A DNA stretch of 63,090 bases from DASQPE01 sp964519805 (lineage in GTDB: Bacteria; Gemmatimonadota; Gemmatimonadetes; Gemmatimonadales; GWC2-71-9): assembly GCA_964519805.1 (NCBI GenBank), contig CAZFKN010000004.1, positions 1 to 63,090 of the forward strand, in the 5' to 3' direction. The notes beneath the pieces are model-generated. The model was given only the letters and a program-made list of their open reading frames with translations. It was not told where the DNA came from and ran no database searches. Both the position numbers and the translations under genes were made by a program. The stretch's first letter is position 1. Each line of letters starts with the position of its first letter. Shown one piece after another: positions 56,274-63,090 of this stretch.

Positions 56274-57046
56274 ACAAGGCCGCGACCGTCCGGGGCATCG
56301 TCGTGCGGGACCTGATCCGGACCACGCGACAGCGGAGTCGCCTGGTGGCGGGCGTCGCCCGGCCTTTCATTTGGGTCTTCCTGATCGGCGCGGGCTTCAA
56401 CTCGATCGCCCGAATCGAGGGCGGGCTCAGCTATCAGGCGTTCGCGTATCCAGGCGGGATCGTCATGGCGGCCCTGTTCGGGGGGATGCTCACGGCGATC
56501 TCGACGGTATACGACCGCGAGTTCGGGATGCTGCGGCTCATGCTCGCGAGCCCGTCGGGAGTGCTCGCGGTGCTGACCGGCCGGGCGCTGTCGGCCACGA
56601 TCATCGGAGGAGTGCAGGGCGGCATCGTGCTGGCCTGCGCCTCCCTGGCTGTGCGACTCACGCTGCCGCAGTATGCCCTCTCCGCTGGCGGCCTCGCGCT
56701 GATCGCGTTCACGAGTGGGACCCTCGGGCTCCTGGTCGCCGCGCGTCTTACGTCGGTGGAGAACTTCGGCGGCGTCATCAACATCGTCCTGTTTCCGCTG
56801 CTGTTCGTAAGCGGGGCGCTCTATCCAACCGCCGGCATGCCCGCGCCCCTGCGGACGCTGGCCCGCGTGAACCCGGTGACCTACATGGTGGATCTGATCC
56901 GCCACACGTTCGGGCAGCCGGCCGAATTCGCGCTGTCGCTCGACGTGGGTGCCCTGGTGATCACCGCCGTGGTGGCGTTCGGAGTGACGATGGCGGTGTT
57001 CGATCCGGAGCAGCGGTTTGTCGGAAAGGGAGGTAACAGCCATTAG
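56270..57046 (+). CDS. ABC-2 type permease coupled to the pqq operon
   Basis: The 258-residue permease has six helices and the ABC-2 signature region: VARPFIWVFLIGAGFNSIAR, FPGGIVMAALFGGMLTAIST-like AYPGGIVMAALFGGMLTAIS, VYDREFGMLRLMLASPSGVL, FPLLFVSGALYPTAGMPAPL and VNPVTYMVDLIRHTF. It is the membrane half of the transporter with the ATPase just before it (ATGA overlap). It ends in the heptad array: the TAG and the last codons (NSH) lie in its units. Confidence 0.88.
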   Translation: MNKAATVRGIVVRDLIRTTRQRSRLVAGVARPFIWVFLIGAGFNSIARIEGGLSYQAFAYPGGIVMAALFGGMLTAISTVYDREFGMLRLMLASPSGVLAVLTGRALSATIIGGVQGGIVLACASLAVRLTLPQYALSAGGLALIAFTSGTLGLLVAARLTSVENFGGVINIVLFPLLFVSGALYPTAGMPAPLRTLARVNPVTYMVDLIRHTFGQPAEFALSLDVGALVITAVVAFGVTMAVFDPEQRFVGKGGNSH

Positions 57047-57084
57047 CCGTTAGCTGTTGGTTCGAATCGGTCAACGCCTAACAG
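57035..57084. repeat. Heptad array at the permease / secreted-protein convergent junction
   Basis: Units AACAGCC, ATTAGCC, GTTAGCT and GTTGGTT (57035-57062) are followed by a short spacer and TCAACGC, CTAACAG (57071-57084), which can pair with the left arm. The permease stops at TAG 57044-57046 and the opposite gene at 57078-57080, both inside units. The TTAG-type sequence differs from the GTGA type at 15 and 19 kb but resembles the acs/kup array. Confidence 0.75.
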
Positions 57085-57893
57085 CCCCGCTCCTCCCGCT
57101 CCAGTTGGTCCCTTTGCTCGATCCTTGCCTGAACCGGGCGCCCGACCCGCGCTTCCGCCGGGACATACGTCTCCACGGTGATCCGACGGTCTCGGCGGAG
57201 CAGTCCTTCGCGCAGACCCCACGCAAACGTCCCGTCTTCCCGCACCGACTGCCGCAGCCTGAGCGGGAGACTGTCACCGCGGAGCTTCGCTTCGGCCACG
57301 TCCCGTCGGATCGTCAGGCGGAACCGATAGACTGGGCCGGCACCGGCGCTGTCCGCCAGCCTGCGGATCTCGAGACCGGTACCGTCGGCCCAGGTTTCCC
57401 CGACGGCCGGCAGGCGCGGGGGCAGGCGCGGCAGCAGATCGTCGAGGGACCGGGCAAGATCGGCGACTTCGAGGAGCGGATCGGGCACGAACGGCCGGGC
57501 CTCCGCCCGGTAGCGGCCGTCGCTGCTCAGGAGCCCGCGAAAGCGGCCGCCGATGATGGGATCGGTGTCGGGGTTCAGGCTGTCCTGCTCCGAGTGCCGC
57601 CATACCGCGAGACTGTCGAACCAACCCTCCAGATGGACTGAGTCTCCGTCGGCGGGCGCGGCGCGAAAGCGCCATTCGCCGTCGAGCCCGACGGCTTCGC
57701 GCCGAGCCCGCCCAGCGACATAGGTCGCGACCTCACTCCGGCGGGTCTCGTTGAACGCGGCGCAGTCCAGCTGTGCCGCGATGTATCGGACGGCCTCGGG
57801 ATTCCGTGGGACTCCGCGGCGCGGGGCCACGCCGCCGCTGACGACGAGCGCGGACATGAGCGCCAGGGCCGTGCTTCGTGGACCCTGGGTCAC
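57078..57893 (-). CDS. Secreted protein of unknown function
   Basis: I do not recognise this 271-residue protein. It has a probable signal peptide (STALALMSALVVSGGVA), two Cys (LDCAAF and the end ERGC) and a mixed strand-rich body (YVAGRARREAVGLDGEWRFR, HLEGWFDSLAVWRHSEQDSL, FRGLLSSDGRYRAEARPFVP, PVYRFRLTIRRDVAEAKLRG). It lies downstream of the P5C dehydrogenase (37-base gap) and ends in the heptad array. No function is suggested by context. Confidence 0.6.
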   Translation of the reverse strand: MTQGPRSTALALMSALVVSGGVAPRRGVPRNPEAVRYIAAQLDCAAFNETRRSEVATYVAGRARREAVGLDGEWRFRAAPADGDSVHLEGWFDSLAVWRHSEQDSLNPDTDPIIGGRFRGLLSSDGRYRAEARPFVPDPLLEVADLARSLDDLLPRLPPRLPAVGETWADGTGLEIRRLADSAGAGPVYRFRLTIRRDVAEAKLRGDSLPLRLRQSVREDGTFAWGLREGLLRRDRRITVETYVPAEARVGRPVQARIEQRDQLEREERGC

Positions 57894-57930
57894 GGCCCTG
57901 TCTGGTTAGGCGGTAGGCGTGACCCGGCCG

Positions 57931-59556
57931 TCAGGGCTCCTGCATGAAGGGGTAGCGCCAGTCTGTGGCCGGCACGAACGTCTCTTTGACCGTGCGGGGC
58001 GACACCCAACGGACCAGGTTGAGGATCGAGCCGGCCTTGTCGTTCGTGCCGCTCGCCCTCGCGCCACCGAACGGCTGCTGCCCCACGACTGCGCCGGTGG
58101 GCTTGTCGTTCACGTAATAGTTGCCCGCAGCGTTCCGCAGGGCACGGTCGGCCTCGGCGATGGCACCCCGGTCCTGAGCGAATACCGCGCCGGTAAGGGC
58201 GTAGGGGCTCGTCCGGTCGACAAGATCCAGTGTCTCGGTCCAACGCGCCTCCGGGTACACGTGGACCGTGAGCACGGGACCGAAGATCTCCTCGCACATG
58301 AGTCGGTAACCGGGGTCGGCCACCTGAAGCAGCGTGGGCTGGATGAACCAGCCGACCGAGCCGTCCGCACCGCCGCCCGCCAGCACGATGACCCCCGGAT
58401 CCCGCTTGGCGCGTTCGAGGTGCCCGCTGATGCGCTCGAAGGCCCGCCGGTCGATGACGGCCCCCATGAAGTTCCGGAAATCCCCGACGTCGCCCATGCG
58501 GATCTCGCCGATCATCCCCACGACCCGGTCTCGCACGGCGGGCCAGAGGTTGTCGGGGACGTATGCCCGCGACGCCGCACTGCACTTCTGCCCCTGATAC
58601 TCGTACGCCCCGCGGACGAGCGCCACGGCCAAAGCGTCCACATCCGCGCTCGCGTGCGCGACCACGAAATCCTTCCCGCCCGTTTCGCCGACGATCCGGG
58701 GGTACCCGACGTAACGCTCGAGGTTCTGCGCTACACGCTGTTGCAGCATCCGGAAGACTGGCGTGGAGCCGGTGAAGTGGATGCCTGCCAGCATCCGGTG
58801 CCCCAGCAGCACCTCGCTCACCTGCGCCGAATCGCCCGAAACGAAGTTGATCACGCCCGGGGGCAACCCGGCCTCCTCCAGCAGCCGGAAGAAATGCCAG
58901 TTGCTCAGCGCCGCGGTGTGCGAGGGCTTCCACACGACCACGTTCCCCAGAAGCGCGGGAGCGGTCGGCAGGTTGCCGCCGATCGCCGTGAAGTTGAACG
59001 GCGTGATCGCGTAGACAAATCCCTCGAGCGGCCGGTGATCGAGTCGATTCCACACGCCCGCTGACGACTCCGGCTGTTCCCGGTAGAGGCGCTCGGCGAA
59101 GTGGACGTTGAACCTGAGGAAGTCGATCAGCTCGCAGGCGCTGTCGATCTCCGCCTGGTGGGCCGTCTTGCTCTGACCGAGCATGGTCGCTGCGTTGAGC
59201 AACGGACGGTAGCGCGCCGACAGGAGATCCGCGGCCTTGAGGAAGACGGCCGCGCGGTCCTCGAATCGCCAGTGGGACCATTCTCGCCGGGCGTCGAGCG
59301 CGGCCTCGACCGCGCGCTCGACGAGCTCCGGCGTCGCCTGGTGCAGGTCGCCCAGGATCCGGGCATGGCAATGCGGCGCGGTGACCGGTTCGGTCCGGCC
59401 CCGGTGCGCGCGGCCGCCAATGACGACGGGGATGTCCGCCCGTTCGGCGCCGACCGCCCCGAGGGCGGCCTTGAGTGCCGCCCGCTCGGCGGTGCCGGGC
59501 GCATAGGAGAGCACCGGCTCGTTTCGGGGCACCGGGATGTTCGACGTGCTGCTCAT
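57931..59556 (-). CDS. pruA: Delta-1-pyrroline-5-carboxylate dehydrogenase
   Basis: This 541-residue enzyme oxidises glutamate semialdehyde (P5C) to glutamate in proline degradation. It is the monofunctional type. Aldehyde dehydrogenase motifs are AITPFNFTAIGGNLPTAPAL, VVWKPSHTAALSNW, IHFTGSTPVFRML, Glu in IVGETGGKDFVV and the catalytic Cys in EYQGQKCSAASRAYVP. The family-specific start RNEPVLSYAPGTAERAALKA is present. Proline dehydrogenase is not in the window. It has no ATG overlap with neighbours. Confidence 0.95.
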   Translation of the reverse strand: MSSTSNIPVPRNEPVLSYAPGTAERAALKAALGAVGAERADIPVVIGGRAHRGRTEPVTAPHCHARILGDLHQATPELVERAVEAALDARREWSHWRFEDRAAVFLKAADLLSARYRPLLNAATMLGQSKTAHQAEIDSACELIDFLRFNVHFAERLYREQPESSAGVWNRLDHRPLEGFVYAITPFNFTAIGGNLPTAPALLGNVVVWKPSHTAALSNWHFFRLLEEAGLPPGVINFVSGDSAQVSEVLLGHRMLAGIHFTGSTPVFRMLQQRVAQNLERYVGYPRIVGETGGKDFVVAHASADVDALAVALVRGAYEYQGQKCSAASRAYVPDNLWPAVRDRVVGMIGEIRMGDVGDFRNFMGAVIDRRAFERISGHLERAKRDPGVIVLAGGGADGSVGWFIQPTLLQVADPGYRLMCEEIFGPVLTVHVYPEARWTETLDLVDRTSPYALTGAVFAQDRGAIAEADRALRNAAGNYYVNDKPTGAVVGQQPFGGARASGTNDKAGSILNLVRWVSPRTVKETFVPATDWRYPFMQEP

Positions 59557-59613
59557 CGGGCGACGACCTGCGGCAGTGGGGACTACAAAGCTAATTGCCC
59601 CCGCCGGTGAAGC

Positions 59614-60579
59614 TCAAAAGCGCACCTGAAGCTGCGATATCAGCGAGCCGCGCCGGATGCCCGGCGTCCCGATCTTCCGGGACACGTAGTTCGCGAGGAG
59701 GCGGACGCGATCGCCCGCGAACCAGACGTTGACGCCTCCGGTCGTGGCCACAGTCCGGACGGCGCCGGTGATCGCCGGGCGCTCGAACAGCTCTTGCCGA
59801 GCCACCAGCTGCACCCACGGCAGGACCTTGTAGCCGACGAGACCGTACCATCCCTTGTCGTTCGCTCCGCCGGTGTGCCGGCTCTGCCAGATGTACTCCC
59901 CCCGAGCGGACAGGCCGCGATACCCCAGGTCGGCGTCGACGCCGTAGCGGGTGCTGTCGCCTGCGTACGCGCCGATGTTCGTGCCGAGCGTGAGGAACCC
60001 GGTCGGGCGGACGGCGAGCCGACCGACGATCAGACTGGACGAATCCACGTTCACGATGCGATTCTGGCCCTCGCCGTTGAAAATGCCCAGGGAGGCGGCG
60101 CCGTAGCTTCCGAGCGTGTATTGCGTCATCACGCCGATGTCGCGTTTCGTGGCGATCGAGTCGACGATCGTGGCACGGTCCGCGGTCTCCACGACCGTGA
60201 TCGACATGAGGTACTCAGGGCTGAACGGCGTCTTGAACTGGCCCGCCGTCACGCTGAACGCCTCGCGGGTCCAGCGGATAAACGCGTCACGCAGGCTCAC
60301 ACTGGCCGCGGTCGTCGCGGTCCCGCCGGCTTCGTACTCCACCAGCACCCGATAGCTGAAGCCCGCCGGGAGGCCGCCGTCGGCACTCACGCGCGCCCGG
60401 TTGAGCGTCGCCGTCAGCTTGGTGTCCGAACGATACGTTTCGCGGGCCTGGAGGTAGCCGCCTACGCGGACGGAAAACCGGGCGGCCGAGCTGTCGCGCG
60501 GGGCCTGCGCCGCCAGCGTGAAGCAGGGGAGCGTGAGCGCACCGAGGGTCGCGATCGCGCGCACGAGCGCAGGGGCCAT
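59614..60579 (-). CDS. Outer-membrane porin-like beta-barrel (OprP/O family-like)
   Basis: The 321-residue protein has a signal peptide (VRAIATLGALTLPCFTLAAQ) and repeated amphipathic strands: FSVRVGGYLQARETYRSDTK, ARVSADGGLPAGFSYRVLVE, DAFIRWTREAFSVTAGQFKT, GVMTQYTLGSYGAASLGIFN and ISQLQVRF. The terminal aromatic Phe is the outer-membrane sorting signal. FSVTAGQFKTPFSPEYLMS resembles the phosphate-selective porin family. ATG 60579 is chosen since the signal peptide starts there. Substrate unknown; it is divergent from the mod operon. Confidence 0.8.
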   Translation of the reverse strand: MAPALVRAIATLGALTLPCFTLAAQAPRDSSAARFSVRVGGYLQARETYRSDTKLTATLNRARVSADGGLPAGFSYRVLVEYEAGGTATTAASVSLRDAFIRWTREAFSVTAGQFKTPFSPEYLMSITVVETADRATIVDSIATKRDIGVMTQYTLGSYGAASLGIFNGEGQNRIVNVDSSSLIVGRLAVRPTGFLTLGTNIGAYAGDSTRYGVDADLGYRGLSARGEYIWQSRHTGGANDKGWYGLVGYKVLPWVQLVARQELFERPAITGAVRTVATTGGVNVWFAGDRVRLLANYVSRKIGTPGIRRGSLISQLQVRF

Positions 60580-60647
60580 GGGTCTCCCCAATCCGGGGAG
60601 GGTACGTCTGGGGGTTGTGGGGTCCGGCGAAGCGAGCCAATATATCT

Positions 60648-60687
60648 CTGAGGTTCCTGACGGCAACCCCTGCGACGAACTGAGGTT
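60648..60687 (+). promoter_or_regulatory. Direct repeat upstream of the HTH-Mop regulator
   Basis: CTGAGGTT occurs twice, at 60648-60655 and 60680-60687, starts 32 bases apart (three DNA turns). It lies in the 112-base divergent gap between the porin and the regulator gene, with the second copy four bases before the ATG at 60692. It could be an operator for the adjacent regulator. Confidence 0.4.
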
Positions 60688-60691
60688 ATTT

Positions 60692-61081
60692 ATGGATACA
60701 TTGAGTGTCGCCGAGGCGGCTGCGCTCCTCCATCTCAACCCGAAGCGAGTGCAGTTCCTCGCCCGCAGCGGCCGCCTGCCGGCCGCGCGACTGGGTCGCA
60801 AGTGGTTGTTTCCGCGGCATCAGCTCGAGGCCATGTTGGGGCCGGTCAGCGGCGCGCCGGCGGCACCGCCGGTGATCGATCTCAGCGCCCGCAACCAGCT
60901 GCGCGGCACCGTGGGGTCGGTCAGTCTCGACGGCCTGATGGCGGAGGTCGTCGTCGCGATCGGCGACCAGGAGCTCGTCTCGGTGATCACCAAGTCCGCC
61001 GCCGAGCGCCTCCATCTCCAGCCCGGCGACGAGGTCTACGCCGTGATCAAATCCACCGAAGTCATGATCGGGAGAGGATGA
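60692..61081 (+). CDS. Molybdate-responsive regulator: excisionase-type HTH fused to a Mop/TOBE domain
   Basis: The 129-residue protein joins a MerR/excisionase-like HTH (MDTLSVAEAAALLHLNPKRV, then QFLARSGRLPAARLGRKWLF) to a single Mop/TOBE domain (SARNQLRGTVGSVSLDGLMA, VVVAIGDQELVSVITKSAAE, LQPGDEVYAVIKSTEVMIG). The Mop domain binds molybdate or tungstate as an oligomer, so it should sense metal and control the modABC genes that follow after one base. This is a compact alternative to ModE. Confidence 0.88.
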   Translation: MDTLSVAEAAALLHLNPKRVQFLARSGRLPAARLGRKWLFPRHQLEAMLGPVSGAPAAPPVIDLSARNQLRGTVGSVSLDGLMAEVVVAIGDQELVSVITKSAAERLHLQPGDEVYAVIKSTEVMIGRG

Positions 61082-61082
61082 C

Positions 61083-61919
61083 GTGTGCAGCTGGGGCAGT
61101 GCCGGTGCCTGGCTCCCTCGCGCCGCCGGAGCGGTTCTCCTGCTCCTGGCCGGCGCCGCGCCCCTCCGGGGGCAGTCGGACGTCCTCACCGTCCTTGCCG
61201 CGGCCTCCCTGACCGAAGCCTTCGGCGATATCGCCCGGCAGTTCGAGCAGGAGAACCCCGGCACCCGCGTCCGTTTCAACTACGGCGGGTCCCAGCAGCT
61301 GGTGCTGCAGATCGAGCAAGGCGCCAATGCCGACGTCTTCGCGTCGGCGGACGAGCGCTGGATGAAAGCCGTGACGGACAGCGGGTTCGCCGCCGGAGCG
61401 CCGGCCGTCTTCGCGCACAACCGGCTCGTCGTCATCGTCCCGGCGGCGAACCCCGGCCGCATCGATCGGCTTCAGGACCTGAGCCGTCGCGGGCTCAAGA
61501 TCGTCCTGGCCGCCGGCGCGGTTCCCGTGGGTCGGTATACCCGGCAGATGCTGGAGCAGCTGTCGGCCGCGCCGGGGTTCACGGCCGACTTTTCCGCGCG
61601 CGTGCTGGCCAACGTCGTCTCGCAGGAGGAGAACGTCAAAGCGGTCTCGACCAAGGTGCAGCTCGGCGAGGCGGACGCCGGGATCGTCTACCGCTCCGAC
61701 GTGACGCCGAGCGTGGCCCGTGTGACCCAAATGCTGGACATTCCGGACGAGTACAACGTCATCGCGACCTACCCGATTGTCGGTCTGCGGCAGAGCACCA
61801 ATCAGGAGGCCGCTCGGCGATTCGTCGCCTACGTGCTGGGCGCCGCCGGCCAGCGGGCGCTCGCGGCGCGGGGCTTCATTTCCGGCGAGCCGACCGGCAC
61901 CACCGCAGGGAAACGCTGA
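61083..61919 (+). CDS. modA: Molybdate ABC transporter substrate-binding protein ModA
   Basis: The 278-residue periplasmic protein has a signal peptide (AGAVLLLLAGAAPLRGQ) and the ModA markers VLTVLAAASLTEAFGDIARQ, VRFNYGGSQQLVLQIEQGAN, ADVFASADERWMKAV, NRLVVIVPA, and ENVKAVSTKVQLGEADAGIV followed by YRSDVT. It captures molybdate for the ModB/ModC transporter. The start GTG 61083 lies one base after the regulator stop. It shares the operon. Confidence 0.93.
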   Translation: MCSWGSAGAWLPRAAGAVLLLLAGAAPLRGQSDVLTVLAAASLTEAFGDIARQFEQENPGTRVRFNYGGSQQLVLQIEQGANADVFASADERWMKAVTDSGFAAGAPAVFAHNRLVVIVPAANPGRIDRLQDLSRRGLKIVLAAGAVPVGRYTRQMLEQLSAAPGFTADFSARVLANVVSQEENVKAVSTKVQLGEADAGIVYRSDVTPSVARVTQMLDIPDEYNVIATYPIVGLRQSTNQEAARRFVAYVLGAAGQRALAARGFISGEPTGTTAGKR

Positions 61920-61927
61920 GCCGCGTC

Positions 61928-62770
61928 ATGATTCCGCCGCGGTCGTTCCCGCGCCTTCAGACATGGGCCGGCCGCGCGGCGGTCGGAGCGGCGGTGGGTC
62001 TGCTGCTCTGTCTCTTCGTGCTCCCGTTGCTGGCCCTTCTGATCCGGGTCCCACCGCTCGACCTGTTTCGCCGTCTCGGTCAACCGGTCGTACTGGATGC
62101 CGTGCGTTTGAGCCTGCTCACCACGGCCTGCGCCACAGGCCTCGTGGTCGTGCTGGGCTTGCCCGTCGCCTACCTGCTGGCGATGCGCTCCTTTCCCGGC
62201 AAGCGCGTGCTCGAAGCCCTGGTGGATCTGCCCATGGTGCTTCCCCCGACGGTGGCGGGCGTGGGCCTGCTCCTCGCGTTCGGGCGGGCCGGGCTTGCCG
62301 GCCGGGCGCTCGCAGTCGCCGGCATTTCGCTGCCGTTTACGACCGCGGCGGTCGTGCTCGCCCAGACGTTCGTCGCCGCGCCGTTCTTCATCACCACGGC
62401 GGCGGCCGGCCTCCGGGAGGTGGAGCAGCGCTACCTCGATGCGGCAACCACTCTCCGGGCTGCGCCGGGGTTCGCCCTTCGGCATGTCCTCCTCCCGCTC
62501 AGCCTTCCCTCGCTGCTCGCCGGTGCCGCGATGACCTGGGCTCGAGCCCTCGGCGAGTTCGGGGCCACCATCACGTTCGCCGGGAACCTCCCCGGTCGCA
62601 CGCAGACCATGCCGCTGGCCGTGTACATCGCCCTTCAGACCGACCTGGACGCTTCAGTCACTCTGTCGGTCCTTCTCGTGCTCGTGTCCTTCAGCGTCCT
62701 CCTGCTCCTGCGGTGGGCGCCCGAGCGAGCCGCTCTGTTCCGCAGCCATGCTCCTGGCCGACGTCCGTAA
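61928..62770 (+). CDS. modB: Molybdate ABC transporter permease ModB
   Basis: The 280-residue inner-membrane permease has about six helices, starting AAVGAAVGLLLCLFVLPLLA and LTTACATGLVVVLGLPVAYL. The EAA loop that contacts ModC is RYLDAATTLRAAPGFALRHV, and ARALGEFGATITFAGNLPGR is the classical ModB signature. It follows modA by eight bases and ends inside modC by 23 bases. Confidence 0.93.
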   Translation: MIPPRSFPRLQTWAGRAAVGAAVGLLLCLFVLPLLALLIRVPPLDLFRRLGQPVVLDAVRLSLLTTACATGLVVVLGLPVAYLLAMRSFPGKRVLEALVDLPMVLPPTVAGVGLLLAFGRAGLAGRALAVAGISLPFTTAAVVLAQTFVAAPFFITTAAAGLREVEQRYLDAATTLRAAPGFALRHVLLPLSLPSLLAGAAMTWARALGEFGATITFAGNLPGRTQTMPLAVYIALQTDLDASVTLSVLLVLVSFSVLLLLRWAPERAALFRSHAPGRRP

Positions 62771-63090
62771 ACGCCTCCGGAGTTTCACCCTCGAGGCGAC
62801 CTTCGGGGTGCAGCGCGGCGAAACCCTGGTTCTCGTCGGGGAGAGCGGCGCGGGGAAGACCACGGTGCTGCGGCTGCTGGCAGGTCTCGCGAGCCCGGAC
62901 GCGGGCCGGATTCGCCTGGGGGACGAGACGTACTTCGACGCCGGCGCCGGTGTCGACCGGCCCGCGTGGGAGCGCGACCTGGCGTACCTGTCACAGGACT
63001 ACAGCCTGTTTCCCCATCTCTCCGCACTGGATAACGTCGCGTTCGGCCTGCGCGCCCAGGGGATGCGCGCGCGCCGCGCGCGATCGCGGG
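62748..63090 (+). CDS. modC: Molybdate ABC transporter ATPase ModC, N-terminal part (3' end outside window)
   Basis: The frame runs off the window after 114 codons. It has Walker A LVGESGAGKTTVLRLLAGLA (near residue 30-50) and the Q-loop LAYLSQDYSLFPHLSALDNV. The order modA-modB-modC and the Q-loop sequence identify it. The signature, Walker B and any C-terminal Mop domain lie beyond the edge. It overlaps the end of modB. Confidence 0.85.
   Translation, partial: MLLADVRKRLRSFTLEATFGVQRGETLVLVGESGAGKTTVLRLLAGLASPDAGRIRLGDETYFDAGAGVDRPAWERDLAYLSQDYSLFPHLSALDNVAFGLRAQGMRARRARSR

Noticed and set aside
57056..57077. GGTTCGAATC resembling the T-arm of a tRNA
   Set aside because: No acceptor stem, D-arm or anticodon arm surrounds it. 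It is the spacer of the heptad array.

Overview
The window is about 63 kb of very GC-rich bacterial DNA with tightly packed genes, many GTG starts and many ATGA or GTGA start/stop overlaps. The cell is a diderm: it has LptF/LptG, a TolC-type outer-membrane channel, a porin-like barrel and the CcmABCD cytochrome c system. It also has a type IV pilus motor, complete NadBAC, an RsrA-like sigma/anti-sigma pair and a PQQ operon. Overall the style best fits Gemmatimonadota. This is an inference; Rokubacteria- or Acidobacteriota-like lineages are not excluded. I found no rRNA, tRNA, CRISPR array or insertion sequence.

Layout. 1-3.3 kb: end of a class III aminotransferase, a frameshifted S41 peptidase (-), and an XRE-cupin regulator with a GNAT acetyltransferase (+). 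3.3-9.1 kb (-): M28 glutaminyl-cyclase-like lipoprotein, ComEA-like HhH protein, then pilB-pilT-pilC, a pilus and DNA-uptake theme. 9.2-15.2 kb (+): lptF-lptG and nadB-nadA-nadC. 15.2-22.2 kb: APC permease (-), cyoE and an ABC exporter (+), then a secreted protein, an M24 peptidase and a V4R-domain protein (-). 22.3-28.4 kb (+): ECF sigma factor and anti-sigma, DUF92 protein, and a compact five-gene biosynthetic-looking set (FAD oxidoreductase, flavin reductase, methyltransferase, SRPBCC protein, ketosynthase). 28.4-31.4 kb (-): STAS protein, response regulator and ccmABCD, including a 36-residue ccmD. 31.8-38.6 kb: acs (+), kup, a DsbA-like protein and small genes, OsmC, and a CDP-alcohol phosphatidyltransferase. 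38.7-44.0 kb (-): TPR protein, ABC ATPase and permease, fused M16 peptidase. 44.2-48.9 kb (+): TetR-controlled tripartite efflux pump. 49-51.9 kb (+): histidine kinase and NtrC-like regulator. 52.1-57.0 kb (+): pqqABCDE plus an ABC transporter, with a 24-residue pqqA and a hairpin between pqqA and pqqB. 57-60.6 kb (-): secreted protein, P5C dehydrogenase, porin. 60.7 kb to the end (+): HTH-Mop regulator and modABC, the last truncated by the window edge.

The most unusual signal is intergenic. At convergent gene ends (15.1, 19.5, 28.4, 33.8 and 57.0 kb) there are short heptanucleotide tandem arrays, usually in inverted arms around a short loop. They supply the stop codons of the flanking genes. 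In three arrays (15.1, 19.5 and 33.8 kb) stops can be shown in all three frames, because 7 is 1 mod 3. In the GTGA-type arrays, five unrelated genes are entered in the same phase and end in a repeat-encoded five-residue tail starting with Val. They look like combined all-frame translation stops and bidirectional terminators. I do not know a published description of this arrangement.
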